Below, in pieces: positions 25,244-34,949 of a DNA stretch of 64,000 nt. The DNA comes from an uncultured Kiritimatiellota bacterium (GTDB taxonomy: Bacteria > Verrucomicrobiota > Kiritimatiellia > RFP12 > UBA1067), in contig CAKURH010000001.1 of NCBI GenBank assembly GCA_934675625.1, positions 37,216 to 101,215 of the forward strand, written 5' to 3'. Below the pieces are notes generated by a model. The model had not been told where the DNA came from and made no database searches. It was given only the letters and a program-made list of their open reading frames with translations. Numbering within the stretch: position 1 is the first letter of the stretch; each line of letters opens with the position of its first letter. Made by a program: the position numbers and the translations under genes.

Positions 25244-28200
25244 ATGGTCCTGTTGCTTGGTTCCGATGCCTATTCACCGTTCCGACTCGACGCCCTTAAG
25301 GCGGCGATCGCCAAAGCCGACCCGACGCTTGGGCCGCTCGCGATTGACGCGAAGTGGGTCTATGCGCTGGAGCTCGCCGACGCGCCGGTCGACGCGCGCG
25401 AGCTCGCCCGCGCGGCGGAGCTTCTCAACGCCGAGGGCGGCTGCGACGGGGCCGACTTCTACGTGACGCCGCGCAAGGGCACGATCTCGCCCTGGAGCTC
25501 GAAGGCGACGGACATCTTCCGCAACTGCGGGCTGAAGTCGATCTTGCGCGTCGAGCGGGGCGTCCGCTTCCGCGTGACGAAATGCGGCGTGCACACGCCA
25601 GGGACGAGCGGCCGAGACTTCCCGGAGCGCGCTGCGCTTTCGCCGACGGCCCTTGCCGCGCTCTACGACAAGATGACCGAGGGCGTCTACGACGACCTTT
25701 CCGACCTCTTTGACGTCGCCGAGCCGAAGCCGGGCCGCACGTATGACGTCCTGAAGAAGGGTGTCGAGGCGATCCGCGAGGCGAACGCGGAAATCGGCCT
25801 CGCGATTTCCGAGCCGGAGATGAAGTACCTCGCGGCGAGCTTCAAGAAGGCGAAGCGCAACCCGACGGACGCCGAGCTCGTCATGTTCGGGCAGGTGAAC
25901 TCCGAGCACTGCCGCCACAAGATCTTCGGCGCCGAGTTCGTCATCGACGGCAAGAAACAGGCGAAGAGCCTCTTCGAGATGATCAAGAACACGCACCAGA
26001 AGCGTCCGCAGGACACGCTCTCGGCCTACAAGGACAACTCGGCCGTCGTCGCGGGCTTCAAGACGGACGTCTTCGCGATCGACCCCGAGACGAACGCCTA
26101 CGCCTTCAGGCGGGACCATCTCGACCAGCTCATGAAGGTCGAGACGCACAACCACCCGACGGCGATCTCGCCGTTCCCGGGCGCGGCGACGGGCGTCGGC
26201 GGCGAGATCCGCGACGAGGCGGCGACGGGCACGGGCTCGCGGACGGTCGCGGGCATCTGCGGCTTCATGGTGTCGAACCTGCGCATTCCAGGCTTCCCCC
26301 AGCCGTGGGAGCGCGTCTACGCCGACTTCCCGACGCGCCTCGCGACGCCGCTGCAGATCATGACGGAAGGCCCGCTGGGCGGCGCGGCGTTCGGCAACGA
26401 GTTTGGCCGTCCCCAGCTCTGCGGGTTCTTCCGCACGTACGAGGGCGAGGTCGCGGGCGAGCTGCGGGGCTACCACAAGCCGATCATGCTCGCGGGCGGC
26501 ATGGGCGTCATCCGCCGCAGCCAGGTGCAGAAGAAGGACGTCACGGTCGGCGCGCTGATCGTGCAGATCGGCGGGCCGGCGATGCGCATCGGCCTCGGCG
26601 GCGGCGCGGCGAGCTCGATGATGACGGGCACGAACTCCGAGGCCCTCGACTTCAACTCCGTCCAGCGCGGCAACGCCGAGATGCAGCGCCGCTGCCAGGG
26701 CGTCATCGACGCCTGCTCGTCGCTCGGCAAGGCGAACCCGATCCTCTCCGTCCACGACATCGGCGCGGGCGGCCTCTCCAACGGCTGCCCCGAGCTCGTC
26801 GAGGCGACGGGCGGCACGTTCGAGCTGCGCGCGGTGCACAACGAGGAGCGCTCGATGAGCCCGATGGAGATCTGGTGCTGCGAGGCGCAGGAGCGCTACG
26901 TGCTCGCGCTCCGTCCGGAGGCGAAGGGCTTCTTCGAGTCGCTGTGCGCGCGCGAGCGGTGCCCGGTCGCGTTCATCGGCGTCGCGACGGGCGACGGCCA
27001 GCTCGTCCTCCACGACAGCCACTTCGGCGACAACCCGATCGACATGGACATCAAGGTCCTGCTCGGCAAGCCGCCGCGCATGGTGCGCAAGGTGAAGCGC
27101 ACGAAGCAGAAGCGCCTCGCGACGAGCTTCGAGGGCGTGAAGCCGATCGACGCCCTGACGCGCGTCCTGCATCTGCCGGCCGTCGCGGACAAGACGTTCC
27201 TCGTCACGATCACCGACCGCACCGTCACGGGCCGCGTCGCGCGCGACCAGATGGTCGGCAAGTTCCAGCTGCCGGCGGCGGACTGCGCCGTGACGACGAT
27301 GGGCTACACGACGTTCAACGGACAGGCGATGGCGACGGGCGAGCGCACGCCGGTCGCGCTCCTCGACGGTCCGGCGTCCGGCCGGCTCGCGGTCGCCGAG
27401 GCGATCACGAACCTCGCGGCGGCGGACGTCGGCGACATTTCGCAGATCCGCCTCTCGGCGAACTGGATGGCCCCGTGCGGCGAGCCGGGCGAGGACGCGA
27501 TTCTCTACGACACCGTGCAGGAGGTGGGGCTGAAGTTCTGCCCGAAGCTCGGCGTGTCCATCCCCGTCGGCAAGGACAGCTGTTCGATGCACACGGTCTG
27601 GCAGGACCGGAAGGGCGAGGAGAAGAAGCAGGTCGCGCCGCTCTCGCTCGTCGTCTCGTCGTTCGCGCCGGTGAAGGACGTGCGCCTCACGCTCACGCCC
27701 GACCTGAAGGCCGATCCGCGCGGCGAGGGTTCCGTGCTCGTCTACGTGAACCTCGGCAAGGCGGGCGAGGCCCCGCTCGGCGCGACGGCGCTCGCGCAGG
27801 TCTACGGACAGCTCGGCGACACGCACGCGGACGCGGACGCCGCGCTCCTGAAGCGCTTCTTCAACGCGATGCAGACGGTCGTGCGCGACAAGCTCGCGCT
27901 CGCCTACCATGACCGGTCGGACGGCGGCCTCGCCGTCACGCTCGCGGAAATGGCGATCACGGGCGGACGCGGCCTCGTCGCGAAGCTCCCCGACGGCGAC
28001 GCGCTGGAGCAGCTCTTCAACGAGCAGCCGGGCGCTGTCCTGCAGGTGCGCGAAAAATACCTCAACAAGGTGCTGGCGGTCTTCCGCGCCGCGCGCGTCC
28101 CCGCCGAGGCCATCGGCGCGGCGCTCGCGACGAGCCGCACGTTCGAGCTCTTCGTCGGCGCGCGGCAGGTCATCAAGACGGACATCACGTACCTGTGCCG

Positions 28201-29143
28201 CTGCTGGTCGGAGACGACGTACCGCATGCAGGCCCTGCGCGACAACCCGGTCTCGGCGCGCGAGGAATACGACAACGCGCTCGACGACCTCAACCCCGGC
28301 CTGAGCTTCAAGCTGACGTTCGATCCGGACGAGAACCTGAACGGACGGGACGTCGGGCCGTCCTGCACCCCAGCCCACGGCGCGGCGCCGAAACTGGCTG
28401 TGCTGCGCGAGCAGGGCGTCAACGGCCACATCGAGATGGCGGTGGCGTTCGCGCTCGCGGGCTTCGACTGCCAGGACGTCCACATGTCCGACCTCATCGC
28501 GGGGCGCGTCGACCTCCGGGACTTCCGGGGGCTCGTCGCGTGCGGCGGCTTCAGCTACGGCGATGTGCTCGGCGCGGGCTCCGGCTGGGCGCGCTCGATC
28601 CTCTACAACGACCGCCTGCGCGAAATGTTCAAGGCGTTCTTCCACCGTCCCGACACGTTCTCGCTCGGCGTCTGCAACGGTTGCCAGATGCTCTCGCAGC
28701 TGAAGGGCATCATCCCCGGCGCGGAGAAGTGGCCGAAGTTCGTGAAGAACATCTCCGAGCAGTTCGAGGCGCGCTACGCGACGGTCGAGATCGAGGAGTC
28801 CCCGTCGATCTTCTTCCGGGGCATGGCGGGCTCGCGTCTGCCGATCGCGGTCGCGCACGGCGAGGGCCGCGTGTGGACGGACGGGTTCGCGCCGGGTCCG
28901 TGCGCCGCGCACTACGTCGACAACTACGGGCACGCGACGACGCGCTATCCGTACAACCCGAACGGCTCGCTCGGCGGGCAGACGGCGTTCACGACGGCGG
29001 ACGGCCGCGCGACGATCATGATGCCGCACCCGGAGCGAGGCTTCCGCGCCTGCCAGCTCAGCTACAACCCCGGCGTCTTCCGGCTGAACGGCCCGTGGAT
29101 GCGCATGTTCCAGAACGCCTACGCCTTCGCGATGGGGAACTAG
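25244..29143 (+). CDS. purL: Phosphoribosylformylglycinamidine synthase, single-chain form
   Basis: 1,299 residues, the long single-chain form of FGAM synthase (step 4 of purine synthesis: FGAR + glutamine + ATP to FGAM). Order: N-terminal PurS-like domain; linker; two AIRS-type synthetase halves ([116 protein letters not shown]); and a class-I glutaminase with nucleophile C1144 (GVCNGCQML) and H1262/E1264 (PHPERGF). Complete, with all expected motifs. Own promoter, well-placed RBS; a monocistronic housekeeping gene. Confidence 0.95.
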   Translation: MVLLLGSDAYSPFRLDALKAAIAKADPTLGPLAIDAKWVYALELADAPVDARELARAAELLNAEGGCDGADFYVTPRKGTISPWSSKATDIFRNCGLKSILRVERGVRFRVTKCGVHTPGTSGRDFPERAALSPTALAALYDKMTEGVYDDLSDLFDVAEPKPGRTYDVLKKGVEAIREANAEIGLAISEPEMKYLAASFKKAKRNPTDAELVMFGQVNSEHCRHKIFGAEFVIDGKKQAKSLFEMIKNTHQKRPQDTLSAYKDNSAVVAGFKTDVFAIDPETNAYAFRRDHLDQLMKVETHNHPTAISPFPGAATGVGGEIRDEAATGTGSRTVAGICGFMVSNLRIPGFPQPWERVYADFPTRLATPLQIMTEGPLGGAAFGNEFGRPQLCGFFRTYEGEVAGELRGYHKPIMLAGGMGVIRRSQVQKKDVTVGALIVQIGGPAMRIGLGGGAASSMMTGTNSEALDFNSVQRGNAEMQRRCQGVIDACSSLGKANPILSVHDIGAGGLSNGCPELVEATGGTFELRAVHNEERSMSPMEIWCCEAQERYVLALRPEAKGFFESLCARERCPVAFIGVATGDGQLVLHDSHFGDNPIDMDIKVLLGKPPRMVRKVKRTKQKRLATSFEGVKPIDALTRVLHLPAVADKTFLVTITDRTVTGRVARDQMVGKFQLPAADCAVTTMGYTTFNGQAMATGERTPVALLDGPASGRLAVAEAITNLAAADVGDISQIRLSANWMAPCGEPGEDAILYDTVQEVGLKFCPKLGVSIPVGKDSCSMHTVWQDRKGEEKKQVAPLSLVVSSFAPVKDVRLTLTPDLKADPRGEGSVLVYVNLGKAGEAPLGATALAQVYGQLGDTHADADAALLKRFFNAMQTVVRDKLALAYHDRSDGGLAVTLAEMAITGGRGLVAKLPDGDALEQLFNEQPGAVLQVREKYLNKVLAVFRAARVPAEAIGAALATSRTFELFVGARQVIKTDITYLCRCWSETTYRMQALRDNPVSAREEYDNALDDLNPGLSFKLTFDPDENLNGRDVGPSCTPAHGAAPKLAVLREQGVNGHIEMAVAFALAGFDCQDVHMSDLIAGRVDLRDFRGLVACGGFSYGDVLGAGSGWARSILYNDRLREMFKAFFHRPDTFSLGVCNGCQMLSQLKGIIPGAEKWPKFVKNISEQFEARYATVEIEESPSIFFRGMAGSRLPIAVAHGEGRVWTDGFAPGPCAAHYVDNYGHATTRYPYNPNGSLGGQTAFTTADGRATIMMPHPERGFRACQLSYNPGVFRLNGPWMRMFQNAYAFAMGN

Positions 29144-29148
29144 GCCAA

Positions 29149-29177
29149 TTGACGGAACGCCCGAATTACGATATAAT
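29149..29177 (+). promoter_or_regulatory. Sigma-70 type promoter of the transporter-galactokinase operon
   Basis: TTGACG (29149-29154), 17-bp spacer, TATAAT (29172-29177): the best canonical promoter of the window. Start site expected near 29184; RBS AAAAGGA before ATG 29208. Confidence 0.8.
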
Positions 29178-29207
29178 CCCACACCATAAACACTGAAAAG
29201 GAATACC

Positions 29208-30482
29208 ATGGAACAGCAGAAACCGCAGAGCGGCAACGTCGCCGCCATCGTCACGATGTTCGCGCTCTTCTTCATGATCGCGTTCGTCACCAACTTCGCC
29301 GGGTCGATGGCGGTCGTCGCCAAGAACCAGTTCAACGCGTCGGCCACGGCCTCGCAGCTGGGCAGCGCGGCCAACTTCTTCGCCTATCTCTTCATGGGCA
29401 TTCCGGGCGGCCTCGTCCTCAAGCGCAAGGGCTACAAGTTCACGGCGCTCCTTGCGGCGGCCGTCGGCTTCGCGGGCCTCGGCATCCAGCTCCTCTCGGG
29501 CTACGTGCCCGCGTCGGCGAACCCGTTCTACGTCTACATCGCCGGCGCGTTCGTCGCGGGCTTCTCGATGTGCCTGCTGAACCTCGTCGTGAACCCGCTC
29601 CTGAACACGCTCGGCGGCGGCGGCAACAAGGGCAACCAGCTCGTCCAGATGGGCTGCTCGATCAACTCGATCGGCGCGACGCTCGCGCCGATGATCCTCG
29701 GCTGGCTGATCGGCGGCGCGATGAACGAGGCGACGGTCTCGAAGGTCGCGCCGGCGATGCTCATCGCGATGGCGCTCTTCGCGGTCGCGTTCGTGATCGT
29801 CCTCGCCTCGAAGATCCCCGAGCCGCACATGGAGACGGCCGAGGAGAAGGCCGACCGCCTCGCCGGCAAGACGAGCGTGGTGAAGGACATCGTCGCGACG
29901 CTCAAGTTCCGCCACTTCACGCTGGGCGCGCTCGCGATCTTCTTCTACATCACGATCGAGTCCGGCATCCCGAACTTCGCGAACCTCTACATGAGCGAGA
30001 TGGAGGGCGTCGGCCCGGTCATCGCCGGCAGCGTCGTCGCGTCCTACTGGTTCGCGATGATGATCGGCCGCATCGTCGGCGGCGCGATCGGCGGCAAGGT
30101 CAGCTCGCGCGCGATGATCACGTTCCTCTCCCTCCTCGGCATCGTCACGCTGCTGGCGATGATGTTCCTGCCGGTGAAGCTCGTCACGGTCTTCGGCAAG
30201 ACGATTCCGCTCTCGATGTGCCTCGTCTTCGTCTGCGGCCTCGCGACGTCCGTCATGTGGGGCGGTCTCTTCAACCTCGCGGCGGAGGGCCTCGGCAAGT
30301 ACGTCCCGATGGGCTCCGGCATCTTCATGGCCTGCGTCGTCGGCGGCGTCTGCCTGCCGCTGCAGGGCATGCTCGCGGGCAAGGTCGGCTACCTCGGCAG
30401 CTACTGGTTCACGATCGCGCTCTTCGCCTACATCTTCGTCTACGCGAACTTCCTCTCGAAGCCGAAGGCGACCCAGGCCTGA
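29208..30482 (+). CDS. FHS/GluP-type sugar MFS transporter
   Basis: 424 residues, about 12 transmembrane helices. The pattern NFAGSMAVVAKNQF at helix 1, NFFAYLFMGIPGGLVLKRKGYK after helix 2, LNLVVNPLLNTLGGGGNKGNQL and QMGCSINSIGATLAPMILG is that of the fucose-galactose-glucose:H+ symporter (FHS) family. The galactokinase gene follows 33 bp later in the same transcript, so galactose is a good guess for the substrate; glucose or fucose cannot be excluded. Confidence 0.8.
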   Translation: MEQQKPQSGNVAAIVTMFALFFMIAFVTNFAGSMAVVAKNQFNASATASQLGSAANFFAYLFMGIPGGLVLKRKGYKFTALLAAAVGFAGLGIQLLSGYVPASANPFYVYIAGAFVAGFSMCLLNLVVNPLLNTLGGGGNKGNQLVQMGCSINSIGATLAPMILGWLIGGAMNEATVSKVAPAMLIAMALFAVAFVIVLASKIPEPHMETAEEKADRLAGKTSVVKDIVATLKFRHFTLGALAIFFYITIESGIPNFANLYMSEMEGVGPVIAGSVVASYWFAMMIGRIVGGAIGGKVSSRAMITFLSLLGIVTLLAMMFLPVKLVTVFGKTIPLSMCLVFVCGLATSVMWGGLFNLAAEGLGKYVPMGSGIFMACVVGGVCLPLQGMLAGKVGYLGSYWFTIALFAYIFVYANFLSKPKATQA

Positions 30483-30515
30483 AACCCCAATTCCAAGCAT
30501 AAGGAGAATTCCGCC

Positions 30516-31691
30516 ATGTTGAACCAGAATGTCTACGACGAGCTCGTCTCCAAGTTCGAGAAGCTCTACGGCGAGAAGCCGCAGGTCGTCGCCTACGCGC
30601 CGGGCCGCATCGAGGTGCTCGGCAACCACACCGACTACAACGAGGGCTTCGTGCTCTCGGCGGCGATCGACAAGGGCACGTTCTTCGCCGTGAGCCCGAC
30701 GGCCGACGAGAGCTGCTCGCTCACGGCCGGCGACCTGATGGAGACGGCGAACTTCTCCATCCGCGACGTGAAGCCCGCGCGCGAGATGACGTGGCAGAAC
30801 TACGTGACGGGCACGTTCAACTGGCTCTTCGACGACGATCCGGCCGAGGCGAAGCACGGCTGGAAGGCGATGTTCCTCGGCAACATCCCGCTCGGCGCGG
30901 GGCTCTCGTCGTCCGCCGCACTGGAGATGGCGACGGCGCTTGCGCTCCAGAAGCTCTACGGCACGAATCTCGACCGGACGGTGCTCGCGAAGATCGGGCA
31001 GAAGGCCGAGCACACGTTCGCGGGCTGCCCCTGCGGGCTGCTCGACCAGGCGTCCTCGATGTACGGAAAGGCGGGCGCGCTCGTCAAGAGCGACTTCCGC
31101 TCGAACACGTTCGAGACCGTGCCGCTCGGCGACAAGGTCGCGTTCATGATGGTGAAGTCGAACGCGAAGCACGCGCTTGTGGACGGGGCGTACGCCTCGC
31201 GCCGCCAGGCGTGCGAAGACGCGGCGAAGTACTTCGCGGGCGTCCTGAAGAAGGGGAACGTCACGCACCTGCGCGACGTCACGACGGCCGAGTGGGTGCT
31301 CTACCGCAGCGGCCTCTCCGAGACGACGGCGAAGCGCGCGGTGCATCCGATCGGCGAGGACGAGCGCGTCCTCCAGGGCGCGGCGCTGCTGGAGAAGGGC
31401 GACCTGAAGGGCTTCGGCGCGCTCATGTACGACTCGCACGAGTCGAGCCGCAACTGGTTTGAGAACTCCTGCGAGGAGCTGGACGCGATCGTGGACGCGG
31501 CGAAGGCGATTCCCGAAGTCTACGGCGCGCGCCTCTCCGGCGGCGGGTTCGGCGGCAGCTGCTGCCTGCTCGTCGATCCGGCGGCGGCCGACCGCATCGC
31601 GGCGGCGATCACGCGCGAGTACAAGGCGAAGTTCGGCGACGAGCCGACCTGCTCGCTGATTCCGCCGTCCGACGGCGCGCATCTCGTCTAA
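30516..31691 (+). CDS. galK: Galactokinase
   Basis: 391 residues, GHMP-kinase family; phosphorylates galactose at C1 with ATP (Leloir pathway). Signature YAPGRIEVLGNHTDYNEGFVLSAAID near residue 28, phosphate-binding PLGAGLSSSAALEMATALAL, catalytic-region CPCGLLDQASSMYG and third motif ARLSGGGFGGSCCLLV. The usual galactokinase 'GRVNLIGEHTDY' reads GRIEVLGNHTDY; the Glu-to-Asn change lies in the sugar-binding segment and may alter specificity, although the Asp is kept. RBS AAGGAG. No galT or galE is adjacent. Confidence 0.85.
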   Translation: MLNQNVYDELVSKFEKLYGEKPQVVAYAPGRIEVLGNHTDYNEGFVLSAAIDKGTFFAVSPTADESCSLTAGDLMETANFSIRDVKPAREMTWQNYVTGTFNWLFDDDPAEAKHGWKAMFLGNIPLGAGLSSSAALEMATALALQKLYGTNLDRTVLAKIGQKAEHTFAGCPCGLLDQASSMYGKAGALVKSDFRSNTFETVPLGDKVAFMMVKSNAKHALVDGAYASRRQACEDAAKYFAGVLKKGNVTHLRDVTTAEWVLYRSGLSETTAKRAVHPIGEDERVLQGAALLEKGDLKGFGALMYDSHESSRNWFENSCEELDAIVDAAKAIPEVYGARLSGGGFGGSCCLLVDPAAADRIAAAITREYKAKFGDEPTCSLIPPSDGAHLV

Positions 31692-31704
31692 AAGGAGAAC
31701 AGCC

Positions 31705-32751
31705 ATGAAACCTGTCAAGTCCGTTTTCGTTTCGCTCGTCGCGCTGGGCGCGTGCGCCGCGTTCGCGCAGGATGAACAAGGGGCGGAAGCCGCCGCGCCG
31801 GCGGAGGCGGCCGCGCCCCAGAAGTCTGTCGCCAAGGCGTCCGCCTTCACGACGCTGCCGTTCTGCCGTGCCTGTGAGGGAACGGCGGAGGTTCAGGCGC
31901 CGGGCAAGGACTGGGCGCCGGTCGAGGAGGGCCGGTTCTATCCGCTCGGCTCGGCCTTTCGGACGCAGGGGGCCGGCCGGCTGACCGTGGCGTTTGGCGC
32001 GGACTCCTCGGCGACGATTGCGGGCGACGCCTCCTTCGGGACGTTGGCGCAGGCGCTCGGCGTCAAGACGCGCACGGTTGTCCTCGGCATGGGCACGCTG
32101 GATCTCGACCTCGCGGACAACCTGCCGGAGGGTGCGTTCTTCGTGACGGCGCCGGACTTCACGGTGAAGAACCCGGCGGGCGAGTCGCGCTACACCTACG
32201 AGAAGACGGCGTTCGGCGACCGTTCGGTCGTGCGGTGCGTGACGGGGACGCTCGGCCTCTCCGGGCGGCACTTCGAGATTCCCCAGATGCGGGCCGCGAA
32301 CGAGCTCATCCTCACGGGCGAGCACGACCACCTCGTGACCGTCCTCGAGAACACGAGCGGCGACTACCTGGTCCGTCTCGACCAGGGCGTGCGCCTCCAG
32401 TCGCAGATTGCGGAGGACGGCTCGGCCGAGCAGAAGGCCGTCGCCGACAAGGCCGAGATCAAGTTTTCGCCGAAGATGAAGATCAACATCCACCGGGCCG
32501 TCCCGTCGGTCGGCGAGCGGATGAGCGTGTTCGTCATGGCGTTTGATGCGGCGGGCAACCCGATGGGGCCGGGCGTGAGCTTCTGCGAGGGCCGCGCGGA
32601 GGTCAATTCGGGCACGCTCGTCGCCAAGACCGAGACCGAGGCGGACGCCCTCGCGAAGAAGGCCGCCGAGGCGACGGAGACGACGGAGGCCGCCGGTGAC
32701 GAGGACGAGTCGTCCGAGACGGCTTCCGATTCCTCGTCGGACGAGGAGTAG
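31705..32751 (+). CDS. Exported FecR-like beta-rich protein with acidic C-terminal tail
   Basis: 348 residues. Signal peptide MKPVKSVFVSLVALGACAAFAQ, then an Ala/Glu-rich linker. Residues ~55-240 look like a FecR-type domain (EVQAPGKDWAPVEEGRFYPLGSAFRTQGAGRLTVAFG; then SGDYLVRLDQGVRL), commonly used to bind peptidoglycan or polysaccharide. The last ~40 residues are Glu/Asp/Ser-rich and probably disordered. Only 13 bp after galK, RBS AAAGGAG; co-transcribed. Function unknown; not linked to galactose by sequence. Confidence 0.6.
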   Translation: MKPVKSVFVSLVALGACAAFAQDEQGAEAAAPAEAAAPQKSVAKASAFTTLPFCRACEGTAEVQAPGKDWAPVEEGRFYPLGSAFRTQGAGRLTVAFGADSSATIAGDASFGTLAQALGVKTRTVVLGMGTLDLDLADNLPEGAFFVTAPDFTVKNPAGESRYTYEKTAFGDRSVVRCVTGTLGLSGRHFEIPQMRAANELILTGEHDHLVTVLENTSGDYLVRLDQGVRLQSQIAEDGSAEQKAVADKAEIKFSPKMKINIHRAVPSVGERMSVFVMAFDAAGNPMGPGVSFCEGRAEVNSGTLVAKTETEADALAKKAAEATETTEAAGDEDESSETASDSSSDEE

Positions 32752-32820
32752 GCGTTCTGCTTCAGCCGGAGTCTTTCCACTCACGCAACACAAGTCACAC
32801 AAACAACAAGAAACCGAACC

Positions 32821-32852
32821 AATCGAACAGTCGAGCATTCGTAGAATCGAGC
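32821..32852 (+). repeat. Degenerate octamer repeat (ANTCGARC, 4 units) ahead of PPIase gene
   Basis: Four consecutive 8-bp units: AATCGAAC, AGTCGAGC, ATTCGTAG, AATCGAGC. Just upstream is another low-complexity run (TCACGCAACACAAG, TCACACAAACAACAAG). The array ends 9 bp before the ATG at 32862. The weak conservation makes this the least certain of the arrays. Confidence 0.5.
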
Positions 32853-32861
32853 AACAAGAAA

Positions 32862-34517
32862 ATGGTCATTCATCAATTCAACAAGCTGATCCGCAACCGC
32901 TGGCTCTGGGGCGCCTTCGCCATCGCGATTTCCGCTTTCTTCGCCTTTGACTTCCTCATCGCTGACCTCGGCAGCGAGTCGCGCGCCGAGATGTCGGGCG
33001 ACGCGGGCACGCTCGCGGGCAAGTCCGTCGACGGCAAGCTCTTCGCGGCCCTTGCGGAGGAGGCGCGCGGCTTCGGCCGCTCGCGCGACTGGCAGATGAA
33101 GCAGGGCGACGTCAACCGCCAGGCGTGGGAGAACTACGCCGCGCTGCTCGTCGCCGGCAAGGCGGGCGTCGAGGCGACGGACGCCGAGGTGCAGGCGATC
33201 ATCCGCCGCGATCCATCCTTCCAGCAGAACGGCGGCTTCAGCTTCGCGCTCTACCAGCGCGCGCTCCGCGACAACGGGCTCACGCCCGAGCGCTTCGAGG
33301 CGTTCCTGAAGCGCCGCGTCACGCTCATGCGCCTCGGGCAGGCCGTGCTCGGGTCGGCGGCGTGGACGTCGCCGATGGAGCTTGACCAGGCCGTGGCGGA
33401 CATGACGGACACGTTCACCGTCAAGGTCGCGACGTTCACCCAGTCGAAGAAGGACGCCGACGCCGTCAAGGTCGACGACAAGGCCCTGAAGGCCTGGTTC
33501 GAGAAGAACCAGAAGAGCCTGGAGCTTCCCGAACGCACGAAGATCCGCTTCGTGAAGTTCGACGCGACGAACAAGGACCTGCTCGCACGCATGACCGTCA
33601 CCGAGGACGAGATGCGCGACCGCTACGACGTCACCATCGACAAGTACACGTCGACGGACACGAACGGCGTCGAGACGGTGAAGAAGTTCGAGGACGTGAA
33701 GGCGGGCATCGAGAAGGAGCTGCGCCAGATTGCGGCCGTCCAGTGCCTGGAGACGAACCTCAACGTCCGCGCCTACGCCCAGAAGGCGGCGAAGGGCTCG
33801 TCGCGGCTGGACGAGATCGCGAAGGAGGAGGGCCTGAAGGTTCAGACGAGCGACTGGTTCGCGCTGGATGGCGGCTATCAGGAGGGCTTCATGAAGCGCA
33901 CGTACCAGATCTGCCCCGGCGCGAAGGGCTTCTCCGAGGCGGTGGCCGAGCTCGACACGTCGAGCGAAGACCTGCGCTACGCGGTCGTGAGCTCCGTGAA
34001 TGCCGTCTGGCTGATCGAGAAAGCCGAGACGAGCCCGAAGCACGTGCCGACGTTCGACGAGGCGAAGAAGGCGATCGGGCCGCGCGCGCTCCGCGACGCG
34101 AAGGCGGACGCCTTCAAGGCTCAGGTCGAGGCGATCGCGAAGAAGGGCGCGAAGGCGGTGGAGGCCGTCAAGGGCGTGTCGACGAACCTCACGTTCACGG
34201 TCTCCGACCTCCGCCAGGGCACGGACAGCGGCATTGAGAACGCGATGGCCGTCGCGCGCGCCGCGATGAAGCTCAAGAAGGGCGAAGTCTCCGAATTCAC
34301 GCTGACCTCGCCGGGCCATGCGCTCCTCGTCGTCTGCGAAGACCGCACGGCGGGCGACGCCGCGAAGGCGATGGTGCTGCGCTCGCAGATCCGCGACGAG
34401 CTCGCGATGCTCCAGCAGCGGCAGATTCCCGAAAGCTGGCGCAAGTGGAACCTCGAACGCCTCGGCTTCGAGACGGGCGAGATCTCGTCGGTCGAGAATC
34501 CGGAAGAGGAAGAATGA
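32862..34517 (+). CDS. Membrane-anchored periplasmic peptidyl-prolyl isomerase, PpiD/SurA-like
   Basis: 551 residues. One transmembrane anchor near the N-terminus (RNRWLWGAFAIAISAFFAFDFLI) preceded by MVIHQFNKLIRN, as in PpiD. A SurA-N-like helical domain (~120-180) follows: QAWENYAALLVAGKAGVEATDAEV, SFALYQRALRDNGLTPERFEAFLKRRVTLMRL. A PPIC-type rotamase is suggested by VKKFEDVKAGIEKEL and the later GEVSEFTLTSPGHALLVVCEDR, but the parvulin domain is not sharply defined. It would act as a chaperone for outer-membrane proteins, in keeping with the porin gene further down the same operon. First gene of an overlapping run to 41452. Confidence 0.7.
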   Translation: MVIHQFNKLIRNRWLWGAFAIAISAFFAFDFLIADLGSESRAEMSGDAGTLAGKSVDGKLFAALAEEARGFGRSRDWQMKQGDVNRQAWENYAALLVAGKAGVEATDAEVQAIIRRDPSFQQNGGFSFALYQRALRDNGLTPERFEAFLKRRVTLMRLGQAVLGSAAWTSPMELDQAVADMTDTFTVKVATFTQSKKDADAVKVDDKALKAWFEKNQKSLELPERTKIRFVKFDATNKDLLARMTVTEDEMRDRYDVTIDKYTSTDTNGVETVKKFEDVKAGIEKELRQIAAVQCLETNLNVRAYAQKAAKGSSRLDEIAKEEGLKVQTSDWFALDGGYQEGFMKRTYQICPGAKGFSEAVAELDTSSEDLRYAVVSSVNAVWLIEKAETSPKHVPTFDEAKKAIGPRALRDAKADAFKAQVEAIAKKGAKAVEAVKGVSTNLTFTVSDLRQGTDSGIENAMAVARAAMKLKKGEVSEFTLTSPGHALLVVCEDRTAGDAAKAMVLRSQIRDELAMLQQRQIPESWRKWNLERLGFETGEISSVENPEEEE

Positions 34518-34945
34518 CCCTCGCGTTCAAGCGGATTCATCCCGACGCCGTCCTCCCCGCGTATGCTCACCCGAGCGACGCGGGGATGGACTTGCGGAGC
34601 GTCGCGGACGTTGTGATTCCCCGTGGCGGACGCGCGCTCGTCCCGACGGGGCTCGTCATCCTCCTGCCGCCGCTGTACGAGGCGCAAGTGCGGCCGCGTT
34701 CGGGCCTCGCCCTGAAGCACGGCGTCACGGTGCTCAACTCGCCCGGCACGATCGACGCCGGCTATCGTGGCGAGATCGGCGTCATCTTGGCGAACTTCGG
34801 CGAAGCCGACTTCGCCGTGAAGAGGGGCGACAAGATCGCCCAGCTCGTCATCGCGCCCGTCACGCAGCCGCAGGTTGTGGAGACGGACGTCGTCGACGCG
34901 ACGGATCGCGGCACGGGCGGCTTCGGCTCGACTGGGGTCGCGTAA
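34514..34945 (+). CDS. dut: dUTP diphosphatase
   Basis: 143 residues from ATG 34514 (ATGA overlap with previous stop). Hydrolyses dUTP to dUMP and keeps uracil out of DNA. The five trimeric dUTPase motifs are visible: AHPSDAGMDLRS, VRPRSGLALKHG, NSPGTIDAGYRGEIGVIL, RGDKIAQLVIAPV and the C-terminal RGTGGFGSTG that closes the active site. Length is typical. Starts upstream of 34514 fall inside the PPIase gene. Confidence 0.93.
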   Translation: MTLAFKRIHPDAVLPAYAHPSDAGMDLRSVADVVIPRGGRALVPTGLVILLPPLYEAQVRPRSGLALKHGVTVLNSPGTIDAGYRGEIGVILANFGEADFAVKRGDKIAQLVIAPVTQPQVVETDVVDATDRGTGGFGSTGVA

Positions 34946-34949
34946 TGCC

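Noticed and set aside
25274..29374. Very long open frame on the minus strand opposite purL (about 1,366 codons)
   Set aside because: It mirrors purL codons in a GC-rich genome: Arg/Val/His-rich, no domain, no RBS or promoter. A shadow.
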